DNA from: Sthenelais limicola
Lineage: Eukaryota > Annelida > Polychaeta > Phyllodocida > Sigalionidae
Direction: 5' to 3'
DNA length: 64,000 nt
Assembly: GCA_942159475.1 (NCBI GenBank)
Contig: OW804094.1
Location: forward strand, 129,690,755 to 129,754,754
Shown here: positions 45,790-60,867 of the stretch, piece by piece
Layout of the letters: each line of letters begins with the position of its first letter
How positions within the stretch are numbered: position 1 is the first letter of the stretch
Program-made: the position numbers and the translations under genes
The notes under the pieces: model-generated
The model's database searches: none
What the model was told of the DNA's origin: nothing
What the model saw: the letters and a program-made list of their open reading frames with translations, nothing else

Positions 45790-48700
45790 GACTACTATCT
45801 CTAAAATGAAACTCTAGATACCGCAGCCGTGATCTCCTTTCCCAATTTCCGAACAAAGGATCCAGATAAATCCTGGAATCATTGTACGCCTTCTGTGCCA
45901 GACACATAGCTATTATTATTCCAGCTCTTTGTGCAGATGACTTCTTCCCATATACTCGGTAGGAAATGCACTTTCTTTGTGCGAGTTCTGCGGGCGTAAA
46001 TCCCTTGTAAGAGATGCTTTGTCATGCACAATGACCATTTACCTCTGCCACGTTCCCTCCGTCTAACTTCATCATTTGCTGGACAACTAAAAGTTCCCCT
46101 CGGTACTTAAAGATTGGAGAACCTATAGGCCCCGCATATATGGTTCATTAGAGCATAGTAAAACACAAGTTCTTGAAAGCCTGCCAAATCCTCATCATCG
46201 CTTGGAGCATTAGCAGGGGATGGATTGAGTAACTTATAGAATCATGACATGCAACAATAGACAGGCCACCAATTTCTGAAAAAGGCACCCTTGGCCGATT
46301 CCCAAGAAATAAGACAAACAATTTGTGTCTTCCATTTTCGCTATTATCCAAGTGTTTATTTTAACTTCTTCGCCAATGTTGAACGTTTCTCCCAACGTAC
46401 GTTACTAACTAAGCTTAACCAATTGATTGATTGTTGCTCCCATTGCGCCTCCTTTGAAAATGGTGTCATGTGTATAATACGGTAAATTACGAATTATGAA
46501 AAACGCAAAGGGATAATGGAGAACTGGCCATGTACCAGCATGTAAATAAATTTGCCTCAGGATTTAAAACTTCATTATAATCAATTCAAACGTTCTTCTT
46601 CTTTATTCCTTGACGCCATCCCATTTCTAGGATGGGTCTTAGGGGAGTGGTTTTAAAGACGAAGGATACAACTATAAATGTAGTAAGAGTAGTTCCTCCT
46701 CTAGTTTCTCGAATATAGATGTTTTCTTTTCACTTATTTTCTCCGAAATTAAGCGACAGTCCCAATCCCAGTGCAGCGTATTAACAGAAATCTTTACATC
46801 AATGTTTAGTCTGGTCAACAGGCCAGGATATCTCAGTCACATTATACGGAAATTAGATCCCAGGACATGTTAAGTGTCAGATGTTCCTTTCTAAATGATA
46901 TGTTTTGATTTAAAGCTGTGCATTAGAGACTGTGGTCACTATCAGGGAAAGGTCTCTGGCCGATGATCTGACGTCTGTTTGGTATTGAGAGGGATGCCCA
47001 TCCCGCACCTGCTGTGTCCCAGGGCTTCCATAAGATAGAGCATATTGATTAGAACCGACGCTGGGAGATCCCCGCGCTACTTGATCCTCATAATGCACAA
47101 GGACACTTATTTGGATGATGTTGGAGCCTTTTAGTTCCATCATCCATACAAGGTTGAACAGAGCACACAATCCTATTGATAGCTTTAAGTCTCCTGTCCA
47201 ACGAATTATGCCCCGAAGTTCGATATTCTGCATGCACATGCATGGGTGCCATATTATAATGATGCAATCGCGTGAACGAGTAATGGGGTGCACCATATAT
47301 TTATTCGCGCGCGATATCTACTACCTCAGTGTAGTAACAATTCCTTAATCAAAAGAAATATATATCGCCATTCTTTAAACATTATATTTAATTGTTCGTT
47401 TTAGGGATAAATTGCATTTACAATTTTACTTTAGTTCAGTCTCGTCTTCCAGTTCTCGTCTTCCAAACACATCTTATTATTGGGTAATTTTATTGTATTT
47501 ATTTGGTTATCCTGCGAATATTGGTGCACGCATCAGAGACGATTGTACGATTCGCAGTCCGAATCCATATAATTTATAAACTGACCTAAAAAAACTCGTA
47601 ACGAATTAGGGGACGAAACGGTTCGTCCGCCATTTTATTGATACCCCCGAACAGCCTTTCCTATGTTTTAAATGCATGCTAATACATTAGTTGAAAATAC
47701 ACACATTTATCTTTCGGTGCCATGTGAGTGTGCCAAATTGCTTGGTAATTATACCTATATTTATCTAATATTAATTGTACTATTTCCTTTCCAGTCTGTC
47801 TACCTCACCTGAGATGTTGGGAATTTGTGCGGACTTTTAGCCTGGGAATCCCCACAAGGTCCACGTATACCTGAGCTCCGTCCTCAACTGAAGTATATGC
47901 ACGTGGGTCTTCATGCTAAAAAAAGACATGATTAGGATTTGATGCCTTTACGGAAGGAAAAGACTTGTCCTAAGGATGACTGGTATTAATAAATAAAGAC
48001 GTGTGATTAGATTGAGACGATTGTCAACTGAAACATTATTTTCATTTACCTCATTATGAACAATAATTAGATCCCATTCCCTTGTCTGCCTGATTTATTT
48101 TATGTTATGTGATGTTAGTCCGTTGCACAGTTAGCGCCATTTTTCGATGTCAGTTGTTGTATCAACAAGTGCTGAGGAATAGCGGGTAAATAGGTAACCG
48201 TTGTGTGCACTTCGCTGGCACGGATCCAGGTTTTGCTTTCTCTCGAAATATCACTGAGAATGGCTTGGGTTGGTGCCGTTATGTAAGATATTGGCGGCGA
48301 CCTCAGAAAACTGGGCCATTCGGATAGATCTCTCCATATGTGGGACACAGATGCATTAGGCACAAAAGAAATAGGTCTTATTTGTTGTGACATGTCTCTC
48401 ATGAAACCTAACGCTAGTCATAATCAAATATCGCTTGTTGGTGCTCTCAAGACAGTGGGAAATTATCTAATATGTTGATTGAGTGAAGTATCGTAGAATG
48501 AAAGAAGTGTCTCGACGTCCCATTCTCCATTAACTCACAAGTGCAAAACCTGAGGGACATTGGTGTTGACATTGTGTGGTGATCATGCGTTTACATCGAG
48601 CAAACAGAATCTGATTCAATATGTTTAGGGTATGATTATTCGCCATTCATTTTACGTCAAACTTACCAAAGTCCAACGTCGTGATCTTCAAAGATTAATG

Positions 48701-50780
48701 ACGTCCCTTGCAGGTTGCTTTTGTTATGGCTCCAGTTCATTGTTACTGTGACAATACGCATCTCCCGTCCAACAAAAATACTGGTTAAGGTCCAGTGACC
48801 CATGCAAATGAATATATATTATTGTGACATGCTCCATCGTCGTTGGTATTGCTTTGTGCTCTGAAATTTGAGCAATCGGTGCGACCAACATCTGTGTCTG
48901 ATATCTATGTACATCTGTACATGTCTATATAATAACATTACAAGAGAAACAGGTGCATGTGATGTTTTGTGGGTCCACATTTCATGTAGACGTAGGCCCA
49001 ATGCCATAGTGGATACAATGCGATGGAAGGCTAAACAAGACAAAGAAACAGCGTGGCATCATTAATGGACCCAATTTAGATCACGACCCTTGAAGTCTTT
49101 GTTTGTCTGGTCATCATATCTATAGGTGCACTTAAACATTTCAACACAAATGGGTGGATCTCCCCAAAGTAAGCTTTTGGGTTTATATCATTTATAGGCA
49201 CCGAATTGTAAATTAGCAACAGTACAACATATCGATGCGTGCAGTTTGGCAATGCCTGGTGAAACCCCTTCATGCCATTTCAACCTTGCTTCTCATGGAT
49301 CAATTTAACCTCTGTTGATATTCAGAGTATAGTATGTTTTGGTAAGGGAAATGGGGTGTTTTCTTGACTTGAACCATGGGGAATAAAACCCACATTAATT
49401 TCGACCCTTGTAGGACTTCAGTGGACTTGGCTATGAGCGGTGGGGCACGGGGGAATACCCCTATATGGTGCACTTGTGGTGATCATTGGGAGAAGGGACA
49501 AGTTGTGACAGATGCTTTGGGTCTCCAGGGTCCCTTGAGATTCTCCTCCCCCATCCATCCACCCCCTCCTTTTACTCAACCCATCTCAATATGTTCAGCC
49601 CCCACAGCTATGTGACATTGGGCGTGGGTAGAACGATGGACCAATTGTTTGTGGTATCATACATGAAGACTACTATATATTATACTATACTGCCATTTAT
49701 TTTCTTTTTTATTTGAAGTTTTATGTCATATTCATCTTACTTGTCTATACGTCTATACCTAAAGCCATGAGCTTGTAAGTGATGTGTGATAAAAATACGT
49801 TCTTAAATAAATTAGGAAAGTCTATCAATGGGTGGAACAATTGCAATACTGAAATAATTTATCCATATGAGCTCTTCCGATGGGAGTCACTCTACTCAGT
49901 CCCAGCAAGCTCGTTGGTCCCAGTGGCAATGATGATTACAGTAATTATTTTGCACAAAAATATGAATTATAAAAATAATAACTAGTATGTATGTATGGCG
50001 GTAGGGGTCCAGCAATAATCAAGCTGTATAGCTTTGGTTGAAATGATGACCCGATTTCTCCCGATTGCTTGTTTTAGCGTGTCCTGACAATATTATCATA
50101 AAAAAGCCAGATCTGGTTACATAACTGCTATCCACTACACAACACGCAAGCTAATCAATAGTCTGCCCATATCCCCACATCTAATTATAAAACGAGATCA
50201 ACGGGGAATTATGTTGCGTGGCCCGTGCATACTTACAAGCAATACAACTGGACCCATATCGACCGTTTTAGTTTTGGTTTGATTCCAAACAAAAAAGGGC
50301 ATCGATGTTCTGCTTACGCGAATATAACTCAGAGAAATGACAAATTACAAAGTACTACAACGTTTTGTAGGCGAATTTCCATGATTTGCTTGTAATTTTT
50401 CATTCATCTCTTCCTTACGAAGTTCACAACTTAGTATAAGCTTCCAAGGTATAACTAAACTACACAGGACAAAGAGTCAGACACAATACAAAATATACAC
50501 AGACATTTGATAAGAATATAAATATAATTATGGTGATAGGTTATTCCCACGCAAATAGATTCATCACTACTATTTAACTACTATTTAATGTTAATGCTTC
50601 CTTGGCTTGTAAACAGAGATTTAATACCTTGCATTCGTTGAATCAAATGAAACTGGATGATTTACTCGTTATTACTTATAATACTGGCATCACTGTCTGC
50701 GTGGACAAAAGAACCATCATCAGTGAATATGGAAAACAGACCATTAGTTATTAAAGCTGGGAACAAGGGAACGAATATTA
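45790..50780. other. Gene-poor stretch
   Basis: Frames up to 128 codons (46910-47296, minus) have no recognisable domain and are about the length expected by chance in a window of this size. No repeats of note were seen. Confidence 0.4.
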
Positions 50781-50786
50781 TGTTGT

Positions 50787-51461
50787 ACCAACGAGTTTAA
50801 AACACCAGAGATGGAACTCATAAGTCGGCAGAAAGATGTAACAAATTTCCCCATCTTATCTTGAATCTGATGGCCCAGGCGGTCACCCCTTTCATCCGAG
50901 GTTGTTTGTAAGTTCTTAAAGGGCCTTCAGTCTCCCCTCTCATTTTCCGTTTTGGAGGTGCTAGTGAAGTTTCTTTCACTATTGTTTAAATATTGCATAA
51001 ATCTGATTTGTAACTTGACAATCAGGTTCAGAACATCTATAGCTTGGGACCTGTGCATCTCATTTATAAAAATAAAATGAAAATGAGCAAGTATCATGAA
51101 GTAATTCATTTGTTTACTAATTTTCAGTCAGTTTTTTCCATTTAATCATGTCTTCCGATTTGATTTGCAGCATATAAGATATATCAATGTGTAGCCTGCT
51201 CATTTTCCATCCATAGGTCTCATGATAATTCTTCAAATCAGATCGGAACAATGTTAAATGCAGTGATATTTCCATTTCTCTGTATAAATTAATGAGTTGA
51301 AATTTGCCAGAACATGTGGTTTTTATGGCTTTTCATGACCTTTTATGGTCCTTTCCCCGATTTTCTCCCCAAAACCCCTTACTGTGGCTCACAGCAGGAC
51401 CAAACAAGCTCGGGTATAGCATCGGAGGTAGTTCAATCTCTGGTGTTTTAAACTCGTTGGT
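50787..51461. repeat. 32-bp inverted repeat pair enclosing 611 bp
   Basis: The left arm 50787-50818 (ACCAACGAGTTTAAAACACC, then AGAGATGGAACT) and the right arm 51430-51461 (AGTTCAATCTCTGGTGTTTT, then AAACTCGTTGGT) are complements with one or two mismatches. Homology stops sharply on both sides. The enclosed DNA has no coding capacity. It could be a small inverted-repeat element or two inverted fragments of one repeat. Confidence 0.7.
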
Positions 51462-53990
51462 TGTACCTTTCATCTTACTTTTATTCACTTGGCATGTATG
51501 CGTTCATCGATTTCAGCCTACCAAGTCTAATCTTACAACCAACTTCTTACAATGCCCTTCTAAAATTACACCATTCGGCTTTTCTCATTTGTTGCTAATG
51601 ATATCCATATGAGCTATTGTTGTGATTCCACACCCCGTCGCCCCCAACCAACCATATCCCCCACTCTATTCCGAACTTCAACACGGTTAGCATCACCTCG
51701 CCTCCTCCTCCTCCGCCCCCTCCACAGTTTCATCTTCTCCATGCTCCTGTCCACCCCCATCCGCCTCCTCCCTCTTCATCTCCCTTCTAGAACACCGGCT
51801 ATGTTTATTCCCTCCACCTCCATGACTGATATCATATTATTGTGATCATGTGTGGCTGAGGGGGATGGATAATGTGTTTGTCTTTTAACCTGACCTGCGA
51901 CGTGGGATGGGACGACGAGAGATGAGTCCATATATTGTTTCACTGATGAAATGATGGCCACGTCCCCTTGATAGCAATATGTTTTATGTCCCACGCGGTA
52001 ATTTGCCTTCTGCTTGAGCTAAGTTATTATATATTTCCCCCTAATTTGGCAGTGTTGACGTGTGAATCAGCGTTCATTTGCTAATGACTTTCCATATATG
52101 TGTCTTACTTATTGTGATATTAAACATCAGGCAAAAAAGCTAATAACTCAGGTAGAAAATTCCCAACACATAATTTGATCCCCCCAAATAATTGTATTAG
52201 TTCCCGCCTATAAATAAGCCAGGCCAACTCAAGAGTGACGTATTCCAAGTTTACTGTTAAAAACAACTTTTAAAGCCTATATGTTTTTGTTTGGGGATTA
52301 GCTTTGCATTACATTTAAAATAAAAACTCTCCACCAAATTAGAGACTAGATTTACGAGTACACGTGTCCTTTGATCCAAACACTCGCACTTTACACCAAT
52401 CTCTCTGTCACCCCCAAAATCCCCTGCACCGATGCGTCCCACAAATTCAGCAGCAGATCGTCCGCCCCCTCCTACAACTTTCTGGCACAGCATGTAGAAC
52501 CTCAATAGTAGTCAACATGCTGTCATGTATAGGCAGGACCTCCATCATACATGTGTATGGACATAGGCTACATGTATTCTCCTCCTCCCCTGGACCCTAA
52601 GATCTGCTGAGCTCTGCTGCACCTTCAAATAACTGTTCGTTGGAATGCGATATATCTGAGAGGGTGAGAGAGAAGTGTGGCGGGATCTTTGACATCAGTT
52701 TAACTGTCACACCCGCACCCTCCCGGTCATGACCCCTACATCCTAACCGCAGATAACTTCCGGGGTTGCTTCTCCTGCGCTACCCAAAATGCCAAATCCT
52801 CCTCGGTCTTATGCTCCATTGTTTAGCTTCTATTCAGCAGTCTAGAAGGCTACAGGACCTCGGCGCTTCATCCAGCTCGCCACAGTTATGCCAAACACGT
52901 TAGGTATGTACGCGAAAGCAAAGCGTCCTTTCTCAAGGGAATGTATCCTCCGTCCCCTTCTCTCTGGGTGTCCCCATTTTCGGCTACAGATTCCATATCA
53001 CACCGTCTTTATTAAAAGTGAAATCACACTGGGAGGCTATCATTAATATCACACATGTGTCCCCACCGAAAAATCGAGATGAAAGCGATGCTGCGAATGA
53101 AATGCCTGAATAGATTTAGAAAATTTTAGAGGTGTCATGTTACCGATCGGCACCTGTGCTGATAAATTTCAATTACACCGAGGTACACGTGTAACTGTGC
53201 GACAAATGGACACTGAACGCTGGTCTCCAAACTCAGCGGCACTCAGTATTAATCTCCACTTTCTTGTCAAAATGAAAGCGGGTATACTGGCGACATATAC
53301 GTATTATATACCCTTGGAGGTTTGATGCATTTTTTCCCCTAACCATGCTAACGGTGGGGAGCAATTGATGAATATTTAAGGGTGGGACGCTGTATAGGGA
53401 GTGTAAGGAGCCCTGTTATGCTAAACAGTCCTCACGACAGTTTGAAATTCAATCCATTTAAAGCTTGTTTTGATATAATTATCTCATGAATTTACACTCA
53501 TCCAGGGTGCGACGCGGTGAAGATACGCAGAATCCAACATCATCCCTTGTGACCATCCAAAGACCTATTTCGCCGGTCAAATATCAAGTATGCTGCTAAG
53601 CGCTCGGCATATTGTGGTCGAATTACATTGCGTATGACTTCTATTTACAGAAAACACTTGACAGTTATGTTTTCTCGTTGTAAACCAGGAGAAGTATAAT
53701 ACGAACGTCACCAGGAAATTAATGGCAAATAAATAATATTACTCATTGACTTATATAGAATATTTCCAAATATCAACACAGAGTGTGTTTAGTACGCATC
53801 AACTCATTGGAATAGGCGAACATAATCTCCATAAGGAAAATGGTGTCACTGATTTGATCAAACTGAAAGTATCGGTAAACTGAATCCTATAAATGACACT
53901 TATTCCTAGAAGAGGAAGTCACAAGTTCGAAAATAAATAAACAAATGGTTTCAATGCAAAATATATGTCCACCACAGAAACACGCCCTGA
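51462..53990. other. Gene-poor stretch
   Basis: A pyrimidine- and C-rich patch at about 51620-51800 gives proline/serine-rich frames that are not called. GC content rises at about 52600-52960. No gene was recognised. Confidence 0.4.
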
Positions 53991-54027
53991 TGAGGAAGAG
54001 AGAGAGAGAGGGGGGGGGTAGGGAGAG

Positions 54028-54067
<40 letters not shown>

Positions 54068-54070
54068 TTG
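53991..54070. repeat. (GA)n microsatellite with a G run
   Basis: GAGAGAGAG, then nine G, then (AG) repeats to about 54063, all purine on the plus strand. Confidence 0.9.
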
Positions 54071-57000
54071 GGGGTGGGTGTAGAAGATGTGGCTCAGTTT
54101 TATGTAGAAAAGTAAAATATATTTCGACAGGACACCTCATTTCAAAAACAAGACCCTTGAAGTAGGGAGATCAATATTTTACAGCGAGTAGTTCGAGTAG
54201 TATAAAAACATGGGAATGGGGGTGGGGGGCTGAGCCGATGGTGACGGTCTATAGATAGATGAGTGCTGGCAGTTTTTCATGAGTACATCCTGGTTGTGGT
54301 ATGCAACATTGGAGGTACTAACACAAGGAATGCACTATGGCACATATTTACATACCCGCCAAATTAGCCAGATGCTCTAAATCACATAACCAGATGATCA
54401 CATATCATGTTGTTTCATATTGCCTCATGTTTTGCCCATTATCATGTGACGTAGCTATGCACATATTTGACTGTCCTCTCTTGCAAGGCGATCGGTTTAT
54501 TTGTCTCTTGATTTCATGATAATGAATGGTTATAGGAGGGTTTACATGTTTGGGTGGACCCTGGGTGTCCTGTTTAGTGTAGGTATGGGCTTAGCTTATA
54601 TGGATATGTGATAAAGAAGGGGCAATGTATTATATTTGCATGGAAAAGGTCTCATATATAGGCTCGAGGAGATTACATAGATATAGGGTGCACAACATAC
54701 AAACACATGAACATAGACACAAGTATACACACACGTACAACATACATATATGATCTTTCAAATACTAAGTATACATCACACATACGTGTATGTCTACTGA
54801 CATACGGGGCTGCCAAGAGGAAAACAAATTTAAACTTATTTGAATCTAAATACCAATACTTATTTTGATTAATCTCCGAGAATCAAGTTAACAAAAATCC
54901 ATGATATATAAGACATAGCAATTTCTCTCTCTGGGTCATCACTAACTGGGTTACCTTCTTGGAAGTGACAGAAGGGTAAAATGTTATGGAATAAAGGCAT
55001 TTGGGTGACAGCTGCAACGCTGACCACAGGAATCGAATCCTCTTGTCAAATGGGAGCAGAACGAATAGGAGGGTGGGCGGCCTTTTTCTCCAATGGGAGC
55101 AGAAGAACACGTGTTTGACTGTGGTCTCCACTGCTTTTGTGTATAGAAAAGGGTGTATTAACGTATGTATGGCTTAAGTGGGTGACGGTCGAGCAGAGAT
55201 CCAATTTTACCAACACCAAAATACCAACATACACTGCCACAGTGGCCCCTTGTTTCCTTCGATATAAATAGCAAAATTTCATGCATGTTTGTGGTAGAAG
55301 TGACACTGTGGGAGTTGGAAAATAAAACCTAGCCCGAGGGTTTTGAAATATAACAGCTATAACTCCAATATCATCTTTCGACTTTGAGTTTTGGTATTAA
55401 ATATATAGACCATCATTTTCAAATCCAACACTGTGAATGAACACTGAAGTCTGTCCAGACACGCTTGACCTAAGCGAAAGTGAAACAAGAGTATGATAAT
55501 GGAAAGGGACTGTGACGATGAAGATTTCCCACACAAAATCCATCCAAAATCCATGGAAGCAGAGAAAGTAGAGATACCTGTTTTGTCCCCTAATTTGTAT
55601 TCAGGATTGCCACCTGTGCCCACTTCCGTTTCCTTGCACTTGTTGGATTCAATCTTTTTTTTGTTAGGTAATTTTCCCTTGTGTTTAGTTAGCCCTACCA
55701 GTTACCCAATACTAAACAATGGTGGAGATTTCGCCCACCAATTGTAAGCCCACCAGTCTCCTACTGGGCCCGATTATAGGTCAATCGACAGGCCCCGCGT
55801 TGGCATTCATCCAGAGGGGCTTCCCCGCGGGTAATTCCGACAGGGGGAATTCCCTCCCACGCAATAAAGCCCACCTGAACTGGAGCGACTAGATGTGCAC
55901 TCCCTTGTAGTTGTAAGAGTGATATAGTGTGTGTGTTATTATTTATTTAAGTTTTAACTCTATAAACATGCCATTTCACACCCTAGGCAAATGCCCATGC
56001 TTATTAAAAAGCATAGAGAAAGTATAGAGTGACTTTCGCACTAATGTGAGTATACACCAGGAACATAATTTTAAGTGTCCTAGATTTCTGTGTGGTTGCG
56101 CCTGGCAAGGAAATCCTTGATCTAAACAGCAAGTTCAGAGTTTATACTAACGTTACTACGCGCTAATTTAAGATTGCCTCCCACTTCCCCCTGCCCCGTG
56201 TGGGGGTAAAGGTTCACAGGAAATAATTATGAATTAACTTAAAGGATCCAGGATATTTAAAGACACGGAAGGACGTGGGGGAATCTTGATTTGACAACTA
56301 TTTCCAGGTACTGGTGACATTTACAAGCTGATTAGTTTCGAATTGAACCCAGACCTCATCATCCTTATTTAGATAATCGTATTTTCGCCGCTTATTCTGT
56401 AATCCCTTGACACGATTTTAAAAGCAACGAGGACAACATTGTCCAGGACGAAATGAATCGTGTAATTCATAAGACTAAGAGGGGCGAATTAAGTGGTAAA
56501 GGGAACCAAAAAGGTTGCCGCCCAATTTGACTGGTAAAAATATTTCAAATATTTTTATGAGTTTTTTTTTTAATTAGAGAGATGCCTCCTTTTATCTAAA
56601 TGGACGTATTCATCTATCAAACAGATTATATATCGTCATATCTATTGGAGAAGACGAACGTTTATCAAATGTGCAAGTCATGAAGTCGATGGCGCAATAC
56701 ACATATAATAGATTGATTACGAAATATGAATAGAACAGAACGTATTTTGTACGTATTTGGAATCGCGAATGGAAAAGTGCCCAGAAACGTTCGGCTTCTT
56801 CAGGCGACACACTTCCCAAGTTCAGTGGTGTTGGAATGAGTTTCGCAACTTTTCGACTTTTTATGTAACGTGTACAATTATATAGTTCATGCATGGCCAC
56901 ACAGGCAAGACAATGCTTGTGTTTTCTCCCTGAAAAAACACTTAATATAGACGTAGACTACACACCAAAAGTTGCCTGCTACACATGAGACTGATCCACA

Positions 57001-58550
57001 GGCTTAACTATATCCTCTTTTGAACTGAGAAGGATATAGAGATCATGTAACCTTTATCCATCAGGACAAACACTGCTCCATCGAGAGTATTTGTTCAAAG
57101 GATTTACCGCCATTAAAGATTGACCTAACTGAAATATAGGTGTATAACCACAGACATTTCCCACATAACTTGTTGAGGTGTGTATGTATATGTAATAATT
57201 TATTCTAGAGTCGACTGGAATTTCGAAATGTTCTGTTGCAACTTGCTTTCCTGCTTCCTTGTCAATCTTAAGTCTGTATACAAATGTTATTGACGTTGGG
57301 TCAACGCCATCGCATTCACATCAATTAATTCCAAAATCATGGTTTTCCAGTTTCATTCCTCAACTTTTGTAACATTTTCGTCCCAGAAAAAAAATAGTTT
57401 CGTTTCCACATTTAAACGCCACTTGATATAGGGGCTCTGGTGAAAGAGCTAGCTCACCGGAAAAGGACCGCATCCGTATCTGCGAATAAATAACTAGAAA
57501 TTTTCTCATTAACCTGCTCATCCATTCATCATCATGTGAGGATGGATGCATGTGATGAGCATGAAAATTAGAGGCAGAAAAGGGGGATGCTTGTTGCTGC
57601 GGAAAGGGCAAACTATTCCACTTCCGGTGATCTGCGGTTTGGGGGCAGTTCAATGTTGGCGGGCATTGGGAGGGGAGCGACAGAGCGGGGGATATACCTC
57701 CCACGCACAAAACAATATTTCTATGTTTAGTTCGCGGTAAGGATGGTTCACATTTGATATATCATGCGGGGGAGTATATTGGGAGCGCAACCTTTGGTAG
57801 CCAAGGAGTGGGTCTACTAAGTATACGAGCTAGGTAAACATCCTGGTGCCTATTCGACGCCTATTGATAAAAAAAGTGCCCCTGAAAGATTACCTTCCTA
57901 ATGATCGAGGCGATAAACGGGCTATCCGCTGTAATTGGTAGGTGGGAGGTCATAATTTAATGGGTGTATGAAATAAATGTTCATTAAAAATTGATTGGTT
58001 TAGTGCGAATTGTTGATGCAATATATCCATGAATTATTTTATCGAGGAGAAACTATTCCAGGGGTCCATCAGTGCGTATTGATTTGATAAAACACATGTT
58101 TGAATGATCACAAACCCTTTGCGAATTTTCAAAATAAATGTTTTATTCATAATGAATATAAAAATGAATTTAAATACGAATGTTAATACTCTTTAGTCTT
58201 AGTTCAATATGATTTTCTGGCTATAAAGTTTTCACATATTGGAAATTAACGTCTATCTTCGTGTCACAATCATTTTGACCATTTCAATAACTCTGCCTTG
58301 AACACATGTGCCCTCCCTTGAGATCATTGTCATGATTACCATTAATTTGATATAATCCGGATTATTTTAGAAATAGCAGTAGTAGAAGTGGTCAAACACA
58401 TTTATTTAGAATTCTAGTTTAAAAATTAAAAATTGATTTGAAAACATCTTTATTTAATCTTAGAGTACAAGAGTTCGCATACAATATTCTCATCAGTAAC
58501 CCGGAAATAATAATCTGATATCCATATCTGACACCATCGCCTCTCCATAT
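54071..58550. other. Gene-poor stretch
   Basis: No coding region, RNA gene or repeat family was recognised. Frames such as 57360-57710 (116 codons, minus) show no domain. Confidence 0.4.
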
Positions 58551-58551
58551 C

Positions 58552-58757
58552 TCCACACCCTCAGATCTGACAGATAAGAATGGTACTGTATGTCAGTGAT
58601 TGGGCGCCTACTTCGCTAACTGGTTTCCTGGCCTAGGTCTAGGCGTTCTAATGGGATTATAATGACATTTTGCGGTCTTAATAGAATTATAATGGCACTT
58701 TGCTGTTTGAGGCGAGAGGCTTTCCCTCCATTTGGAGGGTCTCTTTCATCTTTGGGT
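58552..58757 (+). mobile_element. MITE-A family, copy with worn left end
   Basis: It matches the minus strand of the 24110-24305 copy along its length: GATCTGACAGATAAGAATGG, GTCAGTGATTGGGCGCC, CTAATGGGATTATAATGAC, GGCGAGAGGCTTTCCCTCC and ATTTGGAGGGTCTC. It carries an extra partial duplication of the TTATAATG.CATTTTGC segment. The outer termini are degraded. Confidence 0.7.
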
Positions 58758-58762
58758 CTGAC

Positions 58763-58824
58763 TGTCTCTCTCTCTCTGTCTCATCACTCCCTCCCTCTCT
58801 CTCTCTCGCTCTCTCTCTCTCTCT
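58763..58824. repeat. (CT)n microsatellite
   Basis: Pyrimidine tract of CT repeats with short interruptions, directly right of the MITE-A copy. Confidence 0.9.
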
Positions 58825-60867
58825 TACATAAACTGATCTATTCAACTTTTTTATGATCTATAAAACTTAGATAGTGTTAAATCATCCGACATTAACAAAT
58901 CACAATTTGACAACTAAATCAAACTGTCCCTATCAGCACGTCACACCCAAGACTACTATGTTTCTATTTCAACATTCCTTCTGCTAAACATATGCTTTCA
59001 TCAAGTAGCAATACAATTTAACTAAAGATTAATGAGAGTTGGGAGTGTACATTTATTGAGAAGATCCACATACCGGATGATCTTTTCAAGTCTATCTGAC
59101 AGGGGTCCAGCCAACCGTTAATGTGCACTGATGCAACGCATGCCTGTGTTTGCATTCAGCTTACCCGAGGTAATTCATATGAGAAGCTGAGATGCGTTCT
59201 CACAGGAGCATCCTTATATAAATGTGTTCTGCTCGTTTAACATTGTGATCCACATCGATTGAAATTATTATGAAAATAAATATTTTCTTTCCATATTAAA
59301 CGCACTAATTCAATTGAATATAGTATGTGATATATTAAGTCTCCCTTTTTCGTCCAAACGCATTCATTGCCGCATTGGTTGTATCTGAAGTCTGTGTTGA
59401 AAGAACTTTTAGACTATAAATCAGTTGACGTAATGTACACATAGCCTACTATGTTTTATTGAAGATCACTGAACAAAACTACTTAATAAAAATATTCAAA
59501 TTGAGACATGACAAGCTTCACCTGCATTAGGAATTTACTGGCTCGAATAATTTAACATCCCAAGGGAGCTCCCTCATAACTGGCGTTCACCGTGGGTTAG
59601 GACCACCGTGAAATGCATATATAACGAACTGAAAAGCATCAAGAAGTCTTGAAAGTAATACCACACACAGCCCAAAGATCAAAGGAGTACCTTGCCCGAA
59701 CGCTAGTACTTGATGTGGTCAGGCCTTCTCGTAGGAGCAGGAGGGGATCTCGGCAGGAATGGGAGGGGTGGCGTGTCGTATGATGGTGATTACAGAAACT
59801 CAGCAGAACTAAAGATGGAGGCCACCCAGCAACTCGAGTAAACTTTGTCCTGCTGCTTTGTCACAACCTATGCATCATTTCTCACCAGCAGTTCTGAATC
59901 TGAGCCGACATGACAAGGCCTAAACCGTCACACACCCTTCTCTTTATTTCCCCAAAAAATTGAGAGCTATGACTAGATAACGTGCTCTAACCTAGGGTTA
60001 TTATATGATGTGTGGGGCAGATTGCTTTTTTTAAGAAGCAAGACATAATTCAACCCTTGTACTTAGTGGGTGATTCCCATGCGGTGGCTTGCCTAAGTGG
60101 TGAACGACACCCATGAAGAAATTGACTTTCATTGTGGGTGGCTGCCGGACTCTCAGGTCAGTTTGAAGAAGTAATCTCCTGTAATTATAGGTATGGTTCC
60201 ATTAAGCTAACTCTAAAATTCACACCGGTCACATTAGAGCGACCAGCCACCCAATGTGACTTATCAATTACAGTCACTACACAGAACATGTGCTGACTGT
60301 GACAGACCCCTTGTCAAGGTAAAGTGGTCCCCGCAAATGGCCAATACAAACGGTGAATGATAGATGCTTTCCTTCTACAAAAGATGTAAGAGGTATGTGG
60401 TAAAAGGGGTCCAATACTAGCTGACATGTGGCTTTGACTGATTGAAAATAGAACTTGATCCGCATCGCTTCTGGGCGGTGATAGATTTAACTTGCACTCA
60501 TTGCTTAATCACTCCGGCGAGGTCGCAGAATGCTTGACGATAAGATAAATGTCGAATTTCTATAAATGTATGACCACAAAATTAAGATGTCTTATTAGTG
60601 GATTGATGAATCTATCACAAGTGTGATTATTGGTATTCTTCAGCTGAATAACATTCCTGAAATTCCTGGCGTTATTTAATATAAAGGCACCTGTCGTGCA
60701 TGCTGAGCTGGTAATGGAAAATGATTAATTAAACGCCACTCAAGTGTACTAATCAAACCATATATATATGTCTAACTTAATAAATGCCTATGTAATCAAT
60801 AAAGACTTTGGAGGCTTCAACAGAAGAAAATATTTAGAACAGCTGTGTGATGTGTTAAGCAACAATA
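58825..60867. other. Gene-poor stretch
   Basis: Nothing was recognised on either strand. Confidence 0.4.

Noticed and set aside
46910..47296. 128-codon minus-strand frame
   Set aside because: No recognisable domain, no promoter or acceptor, and composition typical of chance frames.
48115..48402. 95-codon minus-strand frame with a retroelement-like look
   Set aside because: No polymerase, protease or integrase motif could be pointed to.
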